Source: Bugulina stolonifera
Lineage: Eukaryota; Bryozoa; Gymnolaemata; Cheilostomatida; Bugulidae
NCBI GenBank assembly: GCA_935421135.1
Contig: OW285188.1
Location: forward strand, 25,149,233 to 25,213,232
DNA: 64,000 nt
Direction of reading: 5' to 3'
Every line of letters begins with the position of its first letter. Position 1 is the first letter of the stretch. The notes below the pieces were generated by a model. That model worked only from the letters and a program-made list of their open reading frames with translations, did no database searches and had not been told where the DNA came from. The position numbers were made by a program, and so were the translations under genes. Shown piece after piece: positions 37,044 to 49,075 of this stretch.

Positions 37044-38588
37044 TTATAACTATAACTGGGATTTATTCAAAATACACTAATACTACACAAGCAGCAGAAA
37101 TGGGTAAATGAAAGTATAACAATTTTTCAGTAGCTGGTAAATGATCTCCCGTTGTAATCACACTAAATTCTCTACACGATTAGTCCTACCATGCGAAGAC
37201 GTCAAGACACTACTATTTTAGCCCTTGCTTCCCTGAATTGGGTCGGAGCCGTTTATTAAGGGTTGTCGCAGGGGTCCGTAGATAGATCAAGAAAATACTT
37301 TAGGAACCTACTGAAGATCACATGACCTCCAAAGTAGACTTCATAACAAGGTATTATTTGTGAAGCTTTGGATTAATTAAATATCAAATTAAATATAATA
37401 TAGAAAAGTTAAAATTAGTCTGTTTTATAAGTAATACTTTTGGTATTAGTAATATAGGTTGGTCTTCTTTTCATTATGCAATGCAGAGCTTAGCCATGGT
37501 CCCTGACTCTCAGAGTAAAGTGTCTCAATATCAATATGCAATGCTATCCTTTATTATTTAATTATATTATAATTATGCAAGTTGAAGTTGTGCAAGTATT
37601 TGAAGTTTGACAATCAAATATCAAGCAAACCCATCAAGACCAGTAAAGTATTTGGGGTGATCAAATATGCACTCTATGGTGCTCCACTTGAAAACAAGCC
37701 CCTAGCCTACACGGTAATGGAATATACTGACTGTGTCTGGGATCCTACATAGAAACTCAAAAAGACTTAGAGCAACTGAAACAAGTGCAGAACAGAACTG
37801 TCCGCTCCATTAGCAACATAAGAGGAAGAGAGAGTTTAACTCAAGCCAAAACTGTACTAGGATTGCAGGACCTCAAGGAAAGACAGAGAAACCATAGAAA
37901 CGCCCAAGACACTAAAGGATAGAAACAAGCATGGAGGTCTGACCTCCGCGCACGATGAGGTAATAAGTGACAGAGCATGTAGACTACTCGACCAGCTGCA
38001 AAGGATAAACTTGTCTCAATAGCTGCTGTGACACACAATTACCACAACAGCAGTATGCTTGTGCACAAATAGCAAAATTGATTAATACAATGGAAATCGC
38101 GAGAGATCGGCGAATACATCACTATGGATTTAAACCAAAGCTCCTCAAAAACAGCAGTGTGCTGATAAAGCTAAATTGCTGTCTAAACACATTGTGCTAC
38201 TGAGGTGCTGCTGCTCTCCTTATCAAAATTCAAGAGCGTACTACCTTTTCAAAGGTATAGGCCTAACAGGTTTTATATAAAATAATAATTATTCAAGTCT
38301 TTTTATTTTAATTTAATTAATATATAATATTTGTAAGTTTAATAATTAATCACAAGTTGCTCAAATATTCATATATAATTATTTTGTTTTGCTCTAAATT
38401 TGGATGAGCCTCTAGGCTAAGAGGAAAAGAAAGAGTACATGCATATAAAACATTGTACGGTCAAGGTGAAATTTCTATTCTTAGCTAATCTCTATTTTAC
38501 CCAATCTAATCTTGAAACTTGCGCCTGCATATAATCATAATCAGTAAAGTTACAGTCACTTTCTGCTCTTTTTGTTTCAGCTAGCATT
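37044..38588. other. Divergent intergenic region, NDRG/DEF8
   Basis: This head-to-head region should contain both promoters. It holds a decayed reverse transcriptase fragment (37640-37910) and a TTTGTTTCAG acceptor just before the DEF8 start (38571-38580) that suggests a 5' UTR intron for DEF8. Nothing else is recognisable. Confidence 0.6.
37640..37910 (+). pseudogene. Non-LTR retrotransposon reverse transcriptase relic
   Basis: Two overlapping frames on the plus strand give the C-terminal pattern of jockey/CR1-type reverse transcriptases. The first reads KVFGVIKYALYGAP, then AYTVMEYTDCVWDP. After a frameshift the second reads LEQLKQVQNRTVRSI, then TVLGLQDLKERQRN. The family pattern is AY..LVRP.LEYAS.VWDP, then LEKVQRRAARF, then LGW.SLEERR. 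Stops and the frameshift show it is dead, and the polymerase core is missing. Confidence 0.75.
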
Positions 38589-40895
38589 ATGGAAAGTCAA
38601 AAGACTAAGTCTGCTGCCACTATAAAATTTTTCACTTCTACTAGTTCACTGTCCGAGAGTGATGATTCAGATTATGGTATTCAAGCTTCTTCTAGTAAAC
38701 AGTAAGTAACTAGTAGTTCTATGATATGCTCCAACTTCCTCAAATCAGATCAAGTCGAACTATCTGCTTAATATTGTCAGTCACTACCGTACTGAGTCAT
38801 AGTATGATAAACGGGTGCTTAACTAGGAACTCACTAATGACGTGAAGTGCAATGAGAAGCATTTTAACATTTAAATTCGCTTGGATTTGTCTATTATCGG
38901 TCGATATACATTTTATATATATATAATACATGTATATATTTGTATAGTGTGCATGTATAGGCTATATCACACAAATTATTTACATGATCTGTAATATGCT
39001 TAGTATTGCTATTTGTAGGGAAAGAGATTCAATGACTAATCCCTTTAAGGGGAGCGAACAGAGCACTAGTGCTGGCAACCCATTTGAAGAGGATACGGAA
39101 GATGCCGCCGGTAATCCCTTTGAAGATTCTGATAACAGCAGCAGTTCTGATATTGTTGGTAGAGATCGGGAGGAAAGTATTTATGATACGTATACTACCA
39201 GTGACATTAGTTTTGCACGGACCTCTAGACTGCGTACAGACTCTGATTCTAACTACCTACAGAATGAGGAGACTGCCAATGAGCCTCTGATTGTTGATAT
39301 GATGGATGATCACTTTGGATTACCTGGAGATCTGTCAAGGTTAAGAGGTCAGTGCAATTCATGATTAGGCTTGTTCTGTAAATTTGCCTGAATGATCTTG
39401 TGAAATGTACACCACGCTCCTTTTGAGAGCATTATTTTAGTGGGAGTTATGTTCTTATTGATAGGTAAGAGCAGATAACTTTATATTTGCTGATGCGTTA
39501 TTCTTTTATGTGATTGGACTTAGGTTAAATATATTTGTCTTGTTTTTTATCATTTAATGGAAAATGATTTTTGAATCGCCAGATACAGCCAGTTTCGATC
39601 TAAATGTTTACTCAACTAGAATAGAATTACACAATATGACTGTTTACTAACTAACTGGTATTATAGGTACACTACTCCTACTTACCAATTAGTGTGTTAC
39701 ACATGTGCTTATATGCATGTTCCTTGAATATTAACAGTACTAAATGCGCCACATTGTTGTAGATGTGAAACAGGAAATTGATAAACTGAAACAGCTAATA
39801 TACACAACATCAGATGAAAGCCCGGAGAAAGGACAACTCATTGAGAAGTTAATCAGCCTTAGACTCCGGCAGACAGAACTAGAAAACCCTGGTGATAATT
39901 TGAGTGGTGCTCGAGCTAAGACCATATATGGGCATGAGTTTCATCTGAAGGAATCAAATGCCGAGACTGAGCGCTATTGTGAAGTGTGTTTAGCTGTTGT
40001 TTGGGGAGTTATCCACACCTGGTACTCTTGTACTTTCTGCCATGTTTGCTGCCATGAGAAGTGTCTCAACTCATTGAAGAGGATGTGTGCCTCTAAGAAG
40101 GTGAGTGAGTCTTCCTCCCACCTGATGGCTATCTGCAAAGAAAGGGGGTTGGCTTCTCAGAACTACAAATGTTTTGAGTGTCAAACCCCCATCTCGTATA
40201 AAGTGGGAGGTGTAGAACCAAGGCAATGTGACTACACAGGTAATTACTACTGCTCTACCTGTCATTGGAATGATGAAGTGGTAATACCTGCTAGAATTAT
40301 ACACAACTGGGACTTTGTACCCCGGAAGGTATGCCGAGCATCTAAACAGTACTTAAGGCTAATGTACTACAAACCAGTGCTGTGCGTGGAGAAGAGCAAT
40401 CAATATCTCCTCAACTTTGTCGAGGAATTAAATGAAATGAAAAAGCTTCGTTCAGAAATTCTTCTCATGAAGAACTATTTTCTTTCCTGTCAACTCGCCA
40501 TGCAAAGTAAGCTGCTCTTGCTGCTGGAAGGACGACAGCACTTTGTGGATAATGCTGACCACTACAGTGTGCATGACCTTGTTGAACTGGTCAATGAGAG
40601 GCTACTTCCTGTTATAATTAACGTTCATGCTAGCTTTGCGTCACATATCAAGGTGGACTGTCCGTCTTGTAGGGGTAAAGGATATTATTGTGAAATTTGC
40701 CAAAAGCCAGAGATACTGTTTCCATTTGATAACATTTGCATACTGTGTAAAGACTGTTCCAATGTATATCACAAGCACTGCTTTGCTAAATCTGCTCTCG
40801 GCTGTCCCAAATGTGAACGAAAGCAGAAGAGACAAAAAGAGAACGAAAGAAAAGCAGAAATATTAAGACAGATCGAACAAGCAAACTCATCATGA
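38589..40895 (+). CDS. DEF8: DEF8 homologue (C1 plus Rubicon-type zinc domain)
   Basis: Exons 38589-38701, 39019-39347 and 39763-40895 join in phase, giving 524 aa. The last exon carries 72% of the protein without an intron, unlike the other genes here. Residues about 209-260 form a C1 domain (YGHEFHL, CEVC, TWYSCTFCHVCCHEKCL). Residues about 285-510 are the Rubicon-homology region shared by DEF8, PLEKHM1 and Rubicon: CDYTGNYYCSTCHWND, VIPARIIHNWDF, EILLMKNYFLSC, QHFVDN, then a C-terminal zinc cluster (CPSCRGKGYYCEIC to CPKC). In vertebrates DEF8 works with PLEKHM1 and Rab7 in lysosome positioning. The N-terminus carries three NPF motifs (residues 45, 58 and 70) in acidic, serine-rich sequence. 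The human protein, as I recall it, has one. MDDHFGLP at the end of exon 2 matches the human SEDHFSRP region. Confidence 0.94.
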
Positions 40896-40972
40896 TTTCA
40901 TTGCAATCATCTTTTATTAATTTTTTTCTAAACTGATTATTTTTTTAATTCAGTATCGCACATAATCTAGGT

Positions 40973-40978
40973 AATAAA
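40973..40978 (+). terminator. Candidate poly(A) signal of DEF8
   Basis: This AATAAA lies 78 bp after the DEF8 stop codon. A second one occurs near 41190. Both precede the stop codon of the convergent LHFPL-type gene. Confidence 0.5.
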
Positions 40979-41265
40979 AATATATTGAAATGAAGGTAAT
41001 ATAGGCAAAAATTTTGTTTATAGACCGTAGGGTAGAGACTCTACATGTAGTTGATGGAGTTGTATTCCATGTCAAGTTATAGCATTGCTATATATTACAT
41101 TCATACTCTATAGGTCTATCAATCAATGAATACATAAAAGTAACGTTTTGGTATGTGATATTAGTTAATTGTACATTTATGTCTTATTGCAATAAAATTG
41201 ATGAGACTGGAAGTAAAAAAATGAACATAATATATAGTTAACTGCTAACTACATAGAAGGATAGA

Positions 41266-44200
41266 CTATAGTAAACTGCTGTAAGATGGTATATGTGTTA
41301 TATAATGTGATAGTACAGGTAACGTAAAACATAAAAATGTACAAGCTGTAGAGAGAATATAACTCCAGCCTATACTACATTCATCCACTCTGTATAAGGT
41401 GCTGTTTCGTCCGCAGACTTGCTTCACTTCTCTGGCATCAAACCCAACAGGAAATGTTATAAGAGCTGTCAGTAGTAGAACACCTGCAAATGGAGCAGTA
41501 GTAAGATAAAACCAATGATGATATGCAGAAGCTTGTACTGTGTATTACCAGAGGTAGCGATGTACATTGTATGTGTATAGTGCATCGTGTATAGTGCACA
41601 GTGTATGTTGAATTATGTAACAATATTATACATGAGTACTTTGTGATCCACTGGAGGCTTGAGCATAATCTGTTCTAGCACATGCTGTCGGTAATCAACT
41701 CTAGAATTCCATTATCTCATAATATTTCACTAAACATGCACTAAAATGAAACTCTGGCAATCAGTAGTACATGTACACAGGTGCGTCTACTCAGCCTCAA
41801 ACTCATGTCTGCAAAATAATTATTTATGTGTAATTCAATTATATTAATGATACAAGTTGTTCAGCTATATAATACTTGAAAAATGTTCATATTGCAACTT
41901 GTTTCAACCTGTTGTCTGCTTAAGCCAATAATTAGAAAAATTGTAAAAATATTCATGTGAACTAATTATGTACAGATATGCACCCAAAACAGCTCCCAAT
42001 TTATTATCATAATATTTTAGTGCAATCATATACATGTATATACATGTATAAAGAGGTAATATACATGTATATACATATATAAAGAGGTAATATACATGTA
42101 TATATATGTATATAGAAGTAACATACATGTAGATAATTATACATGTTGCATAAGTCATACTGCTATCAGCTCTCTTGAATGCTTATAGATAGAACATTGG
42201 CTTCTGCGATTCTATCGACTTCTTACAAATAAAAGAACAAAATAATATTGTGACAAAGTTTCTTGAGCTCATGTAGAGGGTGGGTAGCAATAGCTTAGAT
42301 GACCCTACAACCTAGTTACAAAGAATTCAGGCTAGGCTAGTTGAACTCTTGCACGTTTGACCTACTGCACGTGCTAATTACCCAGTATATGACTGACTGC
42401 CTCTCCACACTAGATCATGCCAGCTGACTGTCTCCTAGAGATACAACATTTGTTACAACAAAACAGCATAGAACTATATTTTGTAGCTTGCTTTGAGTAT
42501 GCCGTGTGTACAAACATTAACATTGAATCTTCTCATTATCATAATTAACAGTGAGTCAAGAGGTCAGGGTCGGCGACGCGGCATTCAAAATGTTACAATA
42601 TTAGTTTGTTGTTTAATCAGTCAGTGAAACATGTGTTACCAGTTGTAAGTTCATTGCAGTCTGGTGCAGAAGAGGGCATAAAGGAGCCGATATTTACACA
42701 AACTTTTGAAACAAATCTCCCGTTATGGTGAAAAGTGTGTTAATAGGTACTAGACAAAGCTTGTCTTATTAACAATATCACAAATATTTGTATTGTCTAT
42801 TTTTACATTATTTGCAAACACTTACTTACCATGTGTGACAGCTATTACTTATTGATAATCAGCTACTACAGTGATGCACTAGTGTAATTAATAACAGTGT
42901 TATATACTACACTTTCAGTGTCAGGCTTATTGTACTGTAAAAAGTTGAGTTGACTAAACTTACAAAGTGCTATCAGGTGGTTTGTTGAGGGAACTGTAGC
43001 ACTGGATCCTTTCCACATGCACACATTAAATTTAAACCTGCAGGATTGCTGACAGTGACTAAGAAACAGTGTATGAATCTTAGCTTATTTCCTTTATTGG
43101 TCCCTTAAATTGTGTTGTATAATATTGGGCGGATAATAATGGTGGCGCCATATTTTTTGCAAAATTTACAGACAGCCATCTAAGTGTAGCCTGTCCTAGA
43201 TTTTGTGTGCATATTTCATTGGTGCATTACCATAGCCTCAGCTTAGCACTGCCATATCTACACATATAGAAGCTAATTCATAGAAATATTTGACTTGCCG
43301 GCACCAATGAAAACATGTCATTATAGAGCTCAGCTCTTCCTCTTCTGATAAACTTACATATACATGTATGTAGGCAATAGTCAGCATATACATATACATG
43401 TATGTAGGCAATAGGCAGCATATACATATACATGTATGTAGGCAATAGTCAGCATATACATATACATGTATGTAGGCAATAGGCAGCATATACATATACA
43501 TGTATGTAGACAATAGGTAGCATATACTGTACATGTATGTAGACAATAGGCAGCATATACATATACATGTATGTAGACAATAGGCAGCATATACATATAC
43601 ATGTATGTAGGCAATAGTCAGCATATACATATACATGTATGTAGGCAATAGGCAGCATATACATATACATGTATGTAGGCAATAGTCAGCATATACATAT
43701 ACATGTATGTAGGCAATAGGCAGCATATACATATACATGTATGTAGGCAATAGTCAGCATATACATATACATGTATGTAGACAATAGGCAGCATATACAT
43801 ATACATGTATGTAGGCAATAGTCAGCATATACATATACATGTATGTAGGCAATAGGCAGCATATACATATACATGTATGTAGACAATAGGCAGCATATAC
43901 ATATACATGTATGTAGACAATAAGCAGCATATACATATACTGTACATGTATGTAGACAATAGGCAGCATATACATATACTGTACATGTATGTAGACAATA
44001 GGCAGCATATACATATACATGTATGTAGGCAATAGGCAGCATATACATATACATGTATGTAGGCAATAGTCAGCATATACATATACATGTATGTAGACAA
44101 TAGTCAGCATATACATATACATGTATGTAGGCAATAGGCAGCATCCAAATATAATTCTGTTACTGGTCCTTATTTTTTAGAATTTATCAACTATTACCAG

Positions 44201-45578
44201 TGGTAAAAGTTTCACATGCATAATATTCTATTCTGCGGTTAGTAATTTCTGAGACTGGTTAAATATAATGTAGATGTCCTCCTATGCAGGATTACTACAG
44301 CCAGCCTACTTGATGTCACTATTTTACATACACTTTTCATGTATTATCTTCTGATTTTGGTTCTTCTACCCAGCAGTTAGTTTTTTATGTGCCATTGTAG
44401 AGAAAATTTACAGAAAATTGTTGCATCCAATTTGTTAGTGTTACAATAAATCCACCAAACTAAGTGTTTCTATATATTTTGTATAATTAATTTTACCTGA
44501 TCTTACACTCTAGTATTGAATCTACATGCTATTAGTTGTGTTATAATCTGATATTACAATGTTACATCCTAAATACGATATTACAAGTACTATACGTAGG
44601 GGGAGGAAGGAGGTTTACATCGTATTATGTGTTGCCTACCTACTTTATGAATCTGCCACAGACAACGGATGTGTAGTTTGAAACGGATGTATTGTAAAAT
44701 ACAGGTGTGAAATTTATTGTTGCAAAACATGTGTTTTCTAACTGAAATTTTTCAAATGTCTCCTGACTTATCAGAGCTATACACAGAGGTGTGTGTGTGT
44801 ATGTCTTTTGCATGGGTGTAAAGGTACAAAGGCGTATGCTTATGACTGTCTACTAGGTGAAAGACATACCTGCAGTAAGTTGTTGCAGTCCAGCAACTAA
44901 AGATAGCCTGTCCACTAGAGATATTCTTGGTATGCAAAGACACAGGGAGGCCAGTAGAGAGCTAATGATCAGTAGAGCACAGGCTATCATGTATACCACC
45001 GTCCCTACTTTCCAGGACAAAGAGGGTAGAGTCCACAGCACCGATGTATCATCATGTCTCTCATATCGTCTGCATCCGTCTTCCTCGGTATTCGGAGTCG
45101 TAAATCCATCACAGTAGTTGAATATTCCCAGAGATGCTCCAGTATCCCTATTTATTAGCCAATATGGCTGCAGGAAGCAGAATAATATTATACCTGCTGT
45201 AGTCACATTGATGATCACCCAGATCCATGCCACAGGTTTACATAGTGATGCTATTTGTCTCTTTCCTTCATCACTAGGAGTGGATAAATCCACAACAACT
45301 TGGGGTCTATTAGGGTAGGGTGCTTTACCATAAGCCCCGCTGCTTATGTCTGTTTGCAATGTGCCATAAGATTGTGTGCTAAAGGAGCTCTTGTGAGCAG
45401 GAGAGGCAAACCCGATGCTACCACCTTCACTGTTACTGTCATGGTGAACGAGTCTGCTCGCGTATCTCTGACCATGGTGGTCAACTGAGTGACTGAGACG
45501 TGGTGTCGTTGGAGCGGAAGAGGAGCCTCGAGTCCTCGTCTGCTGAGGTGTTCGTGGCAGGTACGGGCTGTAAGCCAT
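41266..45578 (-). CDS. LHFPL-type tetraspan membrane protein
   Basis: Exon 1 (44870-45578) and exon 2 (41266-41483) join in phase 1, giving 308 aa. Four membrane segments lie at about 114-137, 191-216, 224-248 and 275-297. Family landmarks: VIINVTTAGIILFCFLQPYW in TM1, GIFNYCDG in the first extracellular loop with later cysteine DGCRRY, LQQLTAG then ITFPVGFDAREVKQVCG after TM3, and ECSIGWSYIL before TM4. LHFPL proteins are claudin-superfamily tetraspans, and some partner mechanotransduction channels or GABA-A receptors. The odd part is a soluble N-terminus of about 113 residues rich in Ser, Thr and Pro, where relatives usually have a short one. The ATG at 45578 is the first in frame. The frame stays open further upstream without an ATG, so an extra 5' exon is possible. 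Intron 1 is 3.4 kb and mostly repeats. Confidence 0.88.
42015..42150. repeat. TATACATGTATATACAT repeat in LHFPL-type intron
   Basis: Four units of about 31 bp carry ATACATGTATATACAT and TAAAGAGGTA. Confidence 0.8.
43350..44145. repeat. 34-bp satellite with 68-bp higher-order period
   Basis: About 23 units of 34 bp have the core CATATACATGTATGTAGGCA, then ATAGGCAGCATATA. In much of the array, units with ATAGTCAGC and ATAGGCAGC alternate, so the real period is 68 bp. Three units carry an extra TGT (ATACTGTACATG). The array sits in the LHFPL-type intron. All the long minus-strand frames here come from it. Confidence 0.95.
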
Positions 45579-46310
45579 CAGGTAAGAATCCTTAATTTGA
45601 TCTAAAATTTTGCACAAAGATTCTAATCGTCTGCATCCAATATTTCAGCGTATCTTTGAATAAATATTGACTATTCAACTTTAACATTGTTAAATAAATA
45701 TGTTTCTAGTCGGGCAGCTGTTTATAATATTAGGTCAATTTTTTAGGCATACGTATACTGTACATGTATAAGATATAATAATTATATTAAATTTTATGCA
45801 GATACATACTTACCTTTTAGTTGACTTCTGCTGTGCAGTGTTGTACTTATATAGCTTCATGTAAAACAATTACTATGTTATATAGGTTATTGTTATTTTA
45901 GCCTCAACTGCATAGTTATAGCACTGAACAGTTTCTAGACTGGTGGTGATGTATGTATATATCAGATACTAAGTAGTACGGATATAATTATGTTGGATTG
46001 GATGTAATACTAGTGATTAGACCATTGTGTGGATATATGAATATATCATTTCTTGTTAACAATACTTGACATGAAGAGACAAGAGAACTTAGCCTGAGGC
46101 CATCTCTTGAGGATGTCCTACAGATCATCATCAATGATATACATACACAAAGCTATAATCTACAATTCACTAGAACAAAAGCTATCAATTACATTCAATA
46201 ATAAGTACTAAACAATTTCACATGAACACTTCAGAAATGGCTCACACAAACATGTATACCATCTGGGACAGCCCCTAGCTCTTCTTCAGACTGTCTGTGG
46301 TGAACGGTAT
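45579..46310. other. Upstream region of LHFPL-type gene
   Basis: This AT-rich stretch has no open frame I can support. It should hold the LHFPL-type promoter or a 5' UTR exon. A TGCAG acceptor at 45630-45631 (minus strand) could join a 5' exon to the coding exon. Confidence 0.4.
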
Positions 46311-47741
46311 TCAGTCCAACAGCATGGTCAACGCAAACAGGAAGCGTGATCGTAATTGGTATTTACAATGTGGTTCAAGCTGTTCTTCTGTGTGCTCTTC
46401 TATGTAGATGTGGGTTAGTGTGCTGCCACATTTGAGACATGACTTGTTACCAATGAAAATAATAATAATTCTGATGCCAGTGATATTACTATTATTTTAC
46501 AATTTTACCCATTGTTACTGAGGTAAAAAATTATCAGTTTTTAAACTTGACTTAGTTTTTGGTTTTGTCTCATCCCTAGTTTGAGAACATACTGGATACT
46601 AATACATGACAGCAAGACAATGGATGGGTAATAACTATATCTTACTGAGCTTCATATTTCTGCTGCCAGGGGGCAGAACTTTCATATATATGAGTCATAA
46701 CAGGTTTATAAAGATCACACCTATTAATTTAAGACATCTTATACTCATCCTTAAACAAACATGTAATGTGATATAGTCCACCTAAGGCTATTGCATATTA
46801 TGCACTCCTTTGGTAATTTTTCATAACATTTGAATGTTTTGGATCTGCAGGTGATGTAAAACTTTGGATGTAGATATTCACAATTTACCACAAAATTTAA
46901 GTGTGTAATGAAAGAATAACTTCTCATGTCAAAAACAGTGCCACAGATCTAAATGGAACAGAATAGAAAACTGAAGTCGAGGAATAGGTCTCTTTATACT
47001 ACAGTATGTTACTTACGTTGGATGTATTTAATTCTTCATCAAACTTATTAAATGCTGAGAATGAGTCCAGGTTGTAAATATCAGTATATGTTATAGAGCA
47101 ACGTGTATCTAATACTCGCTGTCTTCTACAGGCAGCTCTCCTCTCCTATGTAACCCATGTAAACAGGTGTAGCTTTTTAATCAATGGAATTAGCCAGTTT
47201 ACAAGAATTCCTATCATTGAGGAATTGATTGGTTAAAAATAATAAGAGATAATAACTGACTGACTGCATTCTTCATGAGCAGCAGTATATTGATTACACT
47301 GCACCCATCCACTCTCTCCACTCTCCCTCTTTCTCTCCGTTTCTCACAGCAAAGTATGAATTAATTAGAGCTGTAGGCTTCACCAATTAGATAACATTAT
47401 CAATAGATAATTGACATGTATCTGTGCTGCGTTGGTGACTCTTACAGTTATTTACTGGACCTTATGAAACACAATGTAATTATTCTTGACACTAAATGAA
47501 AATGTCACATTATTTATGGTGGGATGATGCCGTAGTGTAGAGAGGGAGTGTCAGTCATAAACGTGAATGCCAACTGGAAGAGCAAAGCTATGAACACATC
47601 TGGGTAAAATAGTAACATGTAGACTGGGGATGCACTTACCAGGCCTAGTCCTACCAAGTGTCCCAAATTTTTAACCCAATGTAGGGCACCACCATCTAAA
47701 TACCGAGTCTCCATGATTCTTACCAGCAGAACTTGGTAGAC
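46311..47741 (-). CDS. Exon-like fragments of an unrecognised gene
   Basis: Three minus-strand segments have good frames and compatible phases. Segment A (47640-47741, or from ATG at 47714) reads METRYLDGGALHWVKNLG and has a CTG|GTAAGT donor. Segment B (47017-47145) reads RRQRVLDTRCSITYTDIY, then FDEELNTSN, with acceptor TAG and donor GTAAGT. Segment C (46311-46442) reads CLKCGSTLTHIYIEEH, then RSRFLFALTMLLD and a stop, with a weaker AAG acceptor. A and B join cleanly in phase 0 and look real. C is doubtful. I do not recognise the product. Exons may also be missing upstream, since A stays open past its ATG. Confidence 0.35.
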
Positions 47742-49075
47742 CTAGCACTTACTGCTTATTACACATAGGTTGCCATAGTTTTGTAATAGTTATTCTGATA
47801 CTGCTCAGTGTGTACTGTAAAATATTCTGTTCCATGAAATAGTGAAAGAATTAAGTTGTAATGATCTACACATAGAAAGATTTCTTTATGAACCATCCTG
47901 GTTTTCCCCATGTGTCACCACCATGGAGTTGTCACCTCTTTATGTTGTTTGCAACCAACGGCTACACCAAATGGATAACAGAGCCGTAGGGTCATGAGTG
48001 TAACAGTCCAGGGAAAAGGTATCTGCAAAGCTTTGGTCTTCAGGAATCTAGTTTCTACCCAAAGGTTTGCTTGGTGAAATCAAAGATGAATATGCTAGCT
48101 GTAAAACTATAAAACCTGATATAATACATTTCTGTGCTGATGATACTTATTTATGAACAGCCAAGGACTTGGCTTTATATCTGTGAAAATAGCTGGGGTT
48201 AAAATCTGAGGCTAGCTGTACCCTATCATACTACTGCCAAAGAGTTATTTACCCCTCCTGCCCCTTATACACGTAGCTCTTATATGCCTGCAACAGCAGT
48301 TTACATGTGTATGTAGGTCAGTGATACTGTTTTGTTCAGACTTGAGTGATTATATAAAAAGTGTTAAATATCTCTTAATCCCTCGTCTTTGTCTTATACT
48401 CATGGTGAATGGTGCAATGGGTAACATGCATAAATATGACCTCACAATAATCTACAGTAGAGGCCTACATGGGTGGCTATTTGCTCAATTTCAAACGTCA
48501 GCGCCTCTTTCTTGGCATGCTGTTTGCTTGCCTCAGCAGAGACCAACATATTGGACTTTTCACCCCCCCCCCGCCATCTAAGAGCTCATTTGTGATTGGT
48601 TAATTTTAGATACAAGCCGATGAACAATTAGTGTCTTCTTGACCTCTTGGGCTGACCTGGGTCGCAAACAAAAATCCAAAGATAGCCCAAACGGCTATAG
48701 GCCTGAAACTTTGCTTGGTCAGAAAAAACAATCCTTAGCTCATCGGCACAGCCAGCCGGTGTGTTTTCAACTCTGTGGCGGATGTGTGTTGGGAAATATT
48801 TTAGCAAGTTGGCCTGTGTCTGAAATTAAGGTCGTGAAGACACTAAATGGAACTGGCCTGCCAAAGCTAATGGCCTCTTGTGTAGCTATTCTATAATGTG
48901 TACAACATATTATTATAATCTAAACTTATCTACCTATTTACTCCCTTAGATGAAGTGGACAACTCCACAATATACAATTGGTCTGACATCAGACATCAGC
49001 AGGTTCACTTGAGACAAATAAAGGTGTGCTCGATCGACTGTACAACTAACAGAATTTCATGTAGTACAATGTATT

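Noticed and set aside
43238..44134. Several minus-strand frames of 66-170 aa
   Set aside because: They are translations of the 34-bp satellite in the LHFPL-type intron.
44857..45488. Plus-strand frames over the LHFPL-type exon
   Set aside because: They are antisense shadows. The minus strand carries the membrane segments and conserved motifs.
48639..48896. 85-aa plus-strand open frame
   Set aside because: No recognisable domain or splice sites. The surrounding sequence looks like interspersed repeat DNA.
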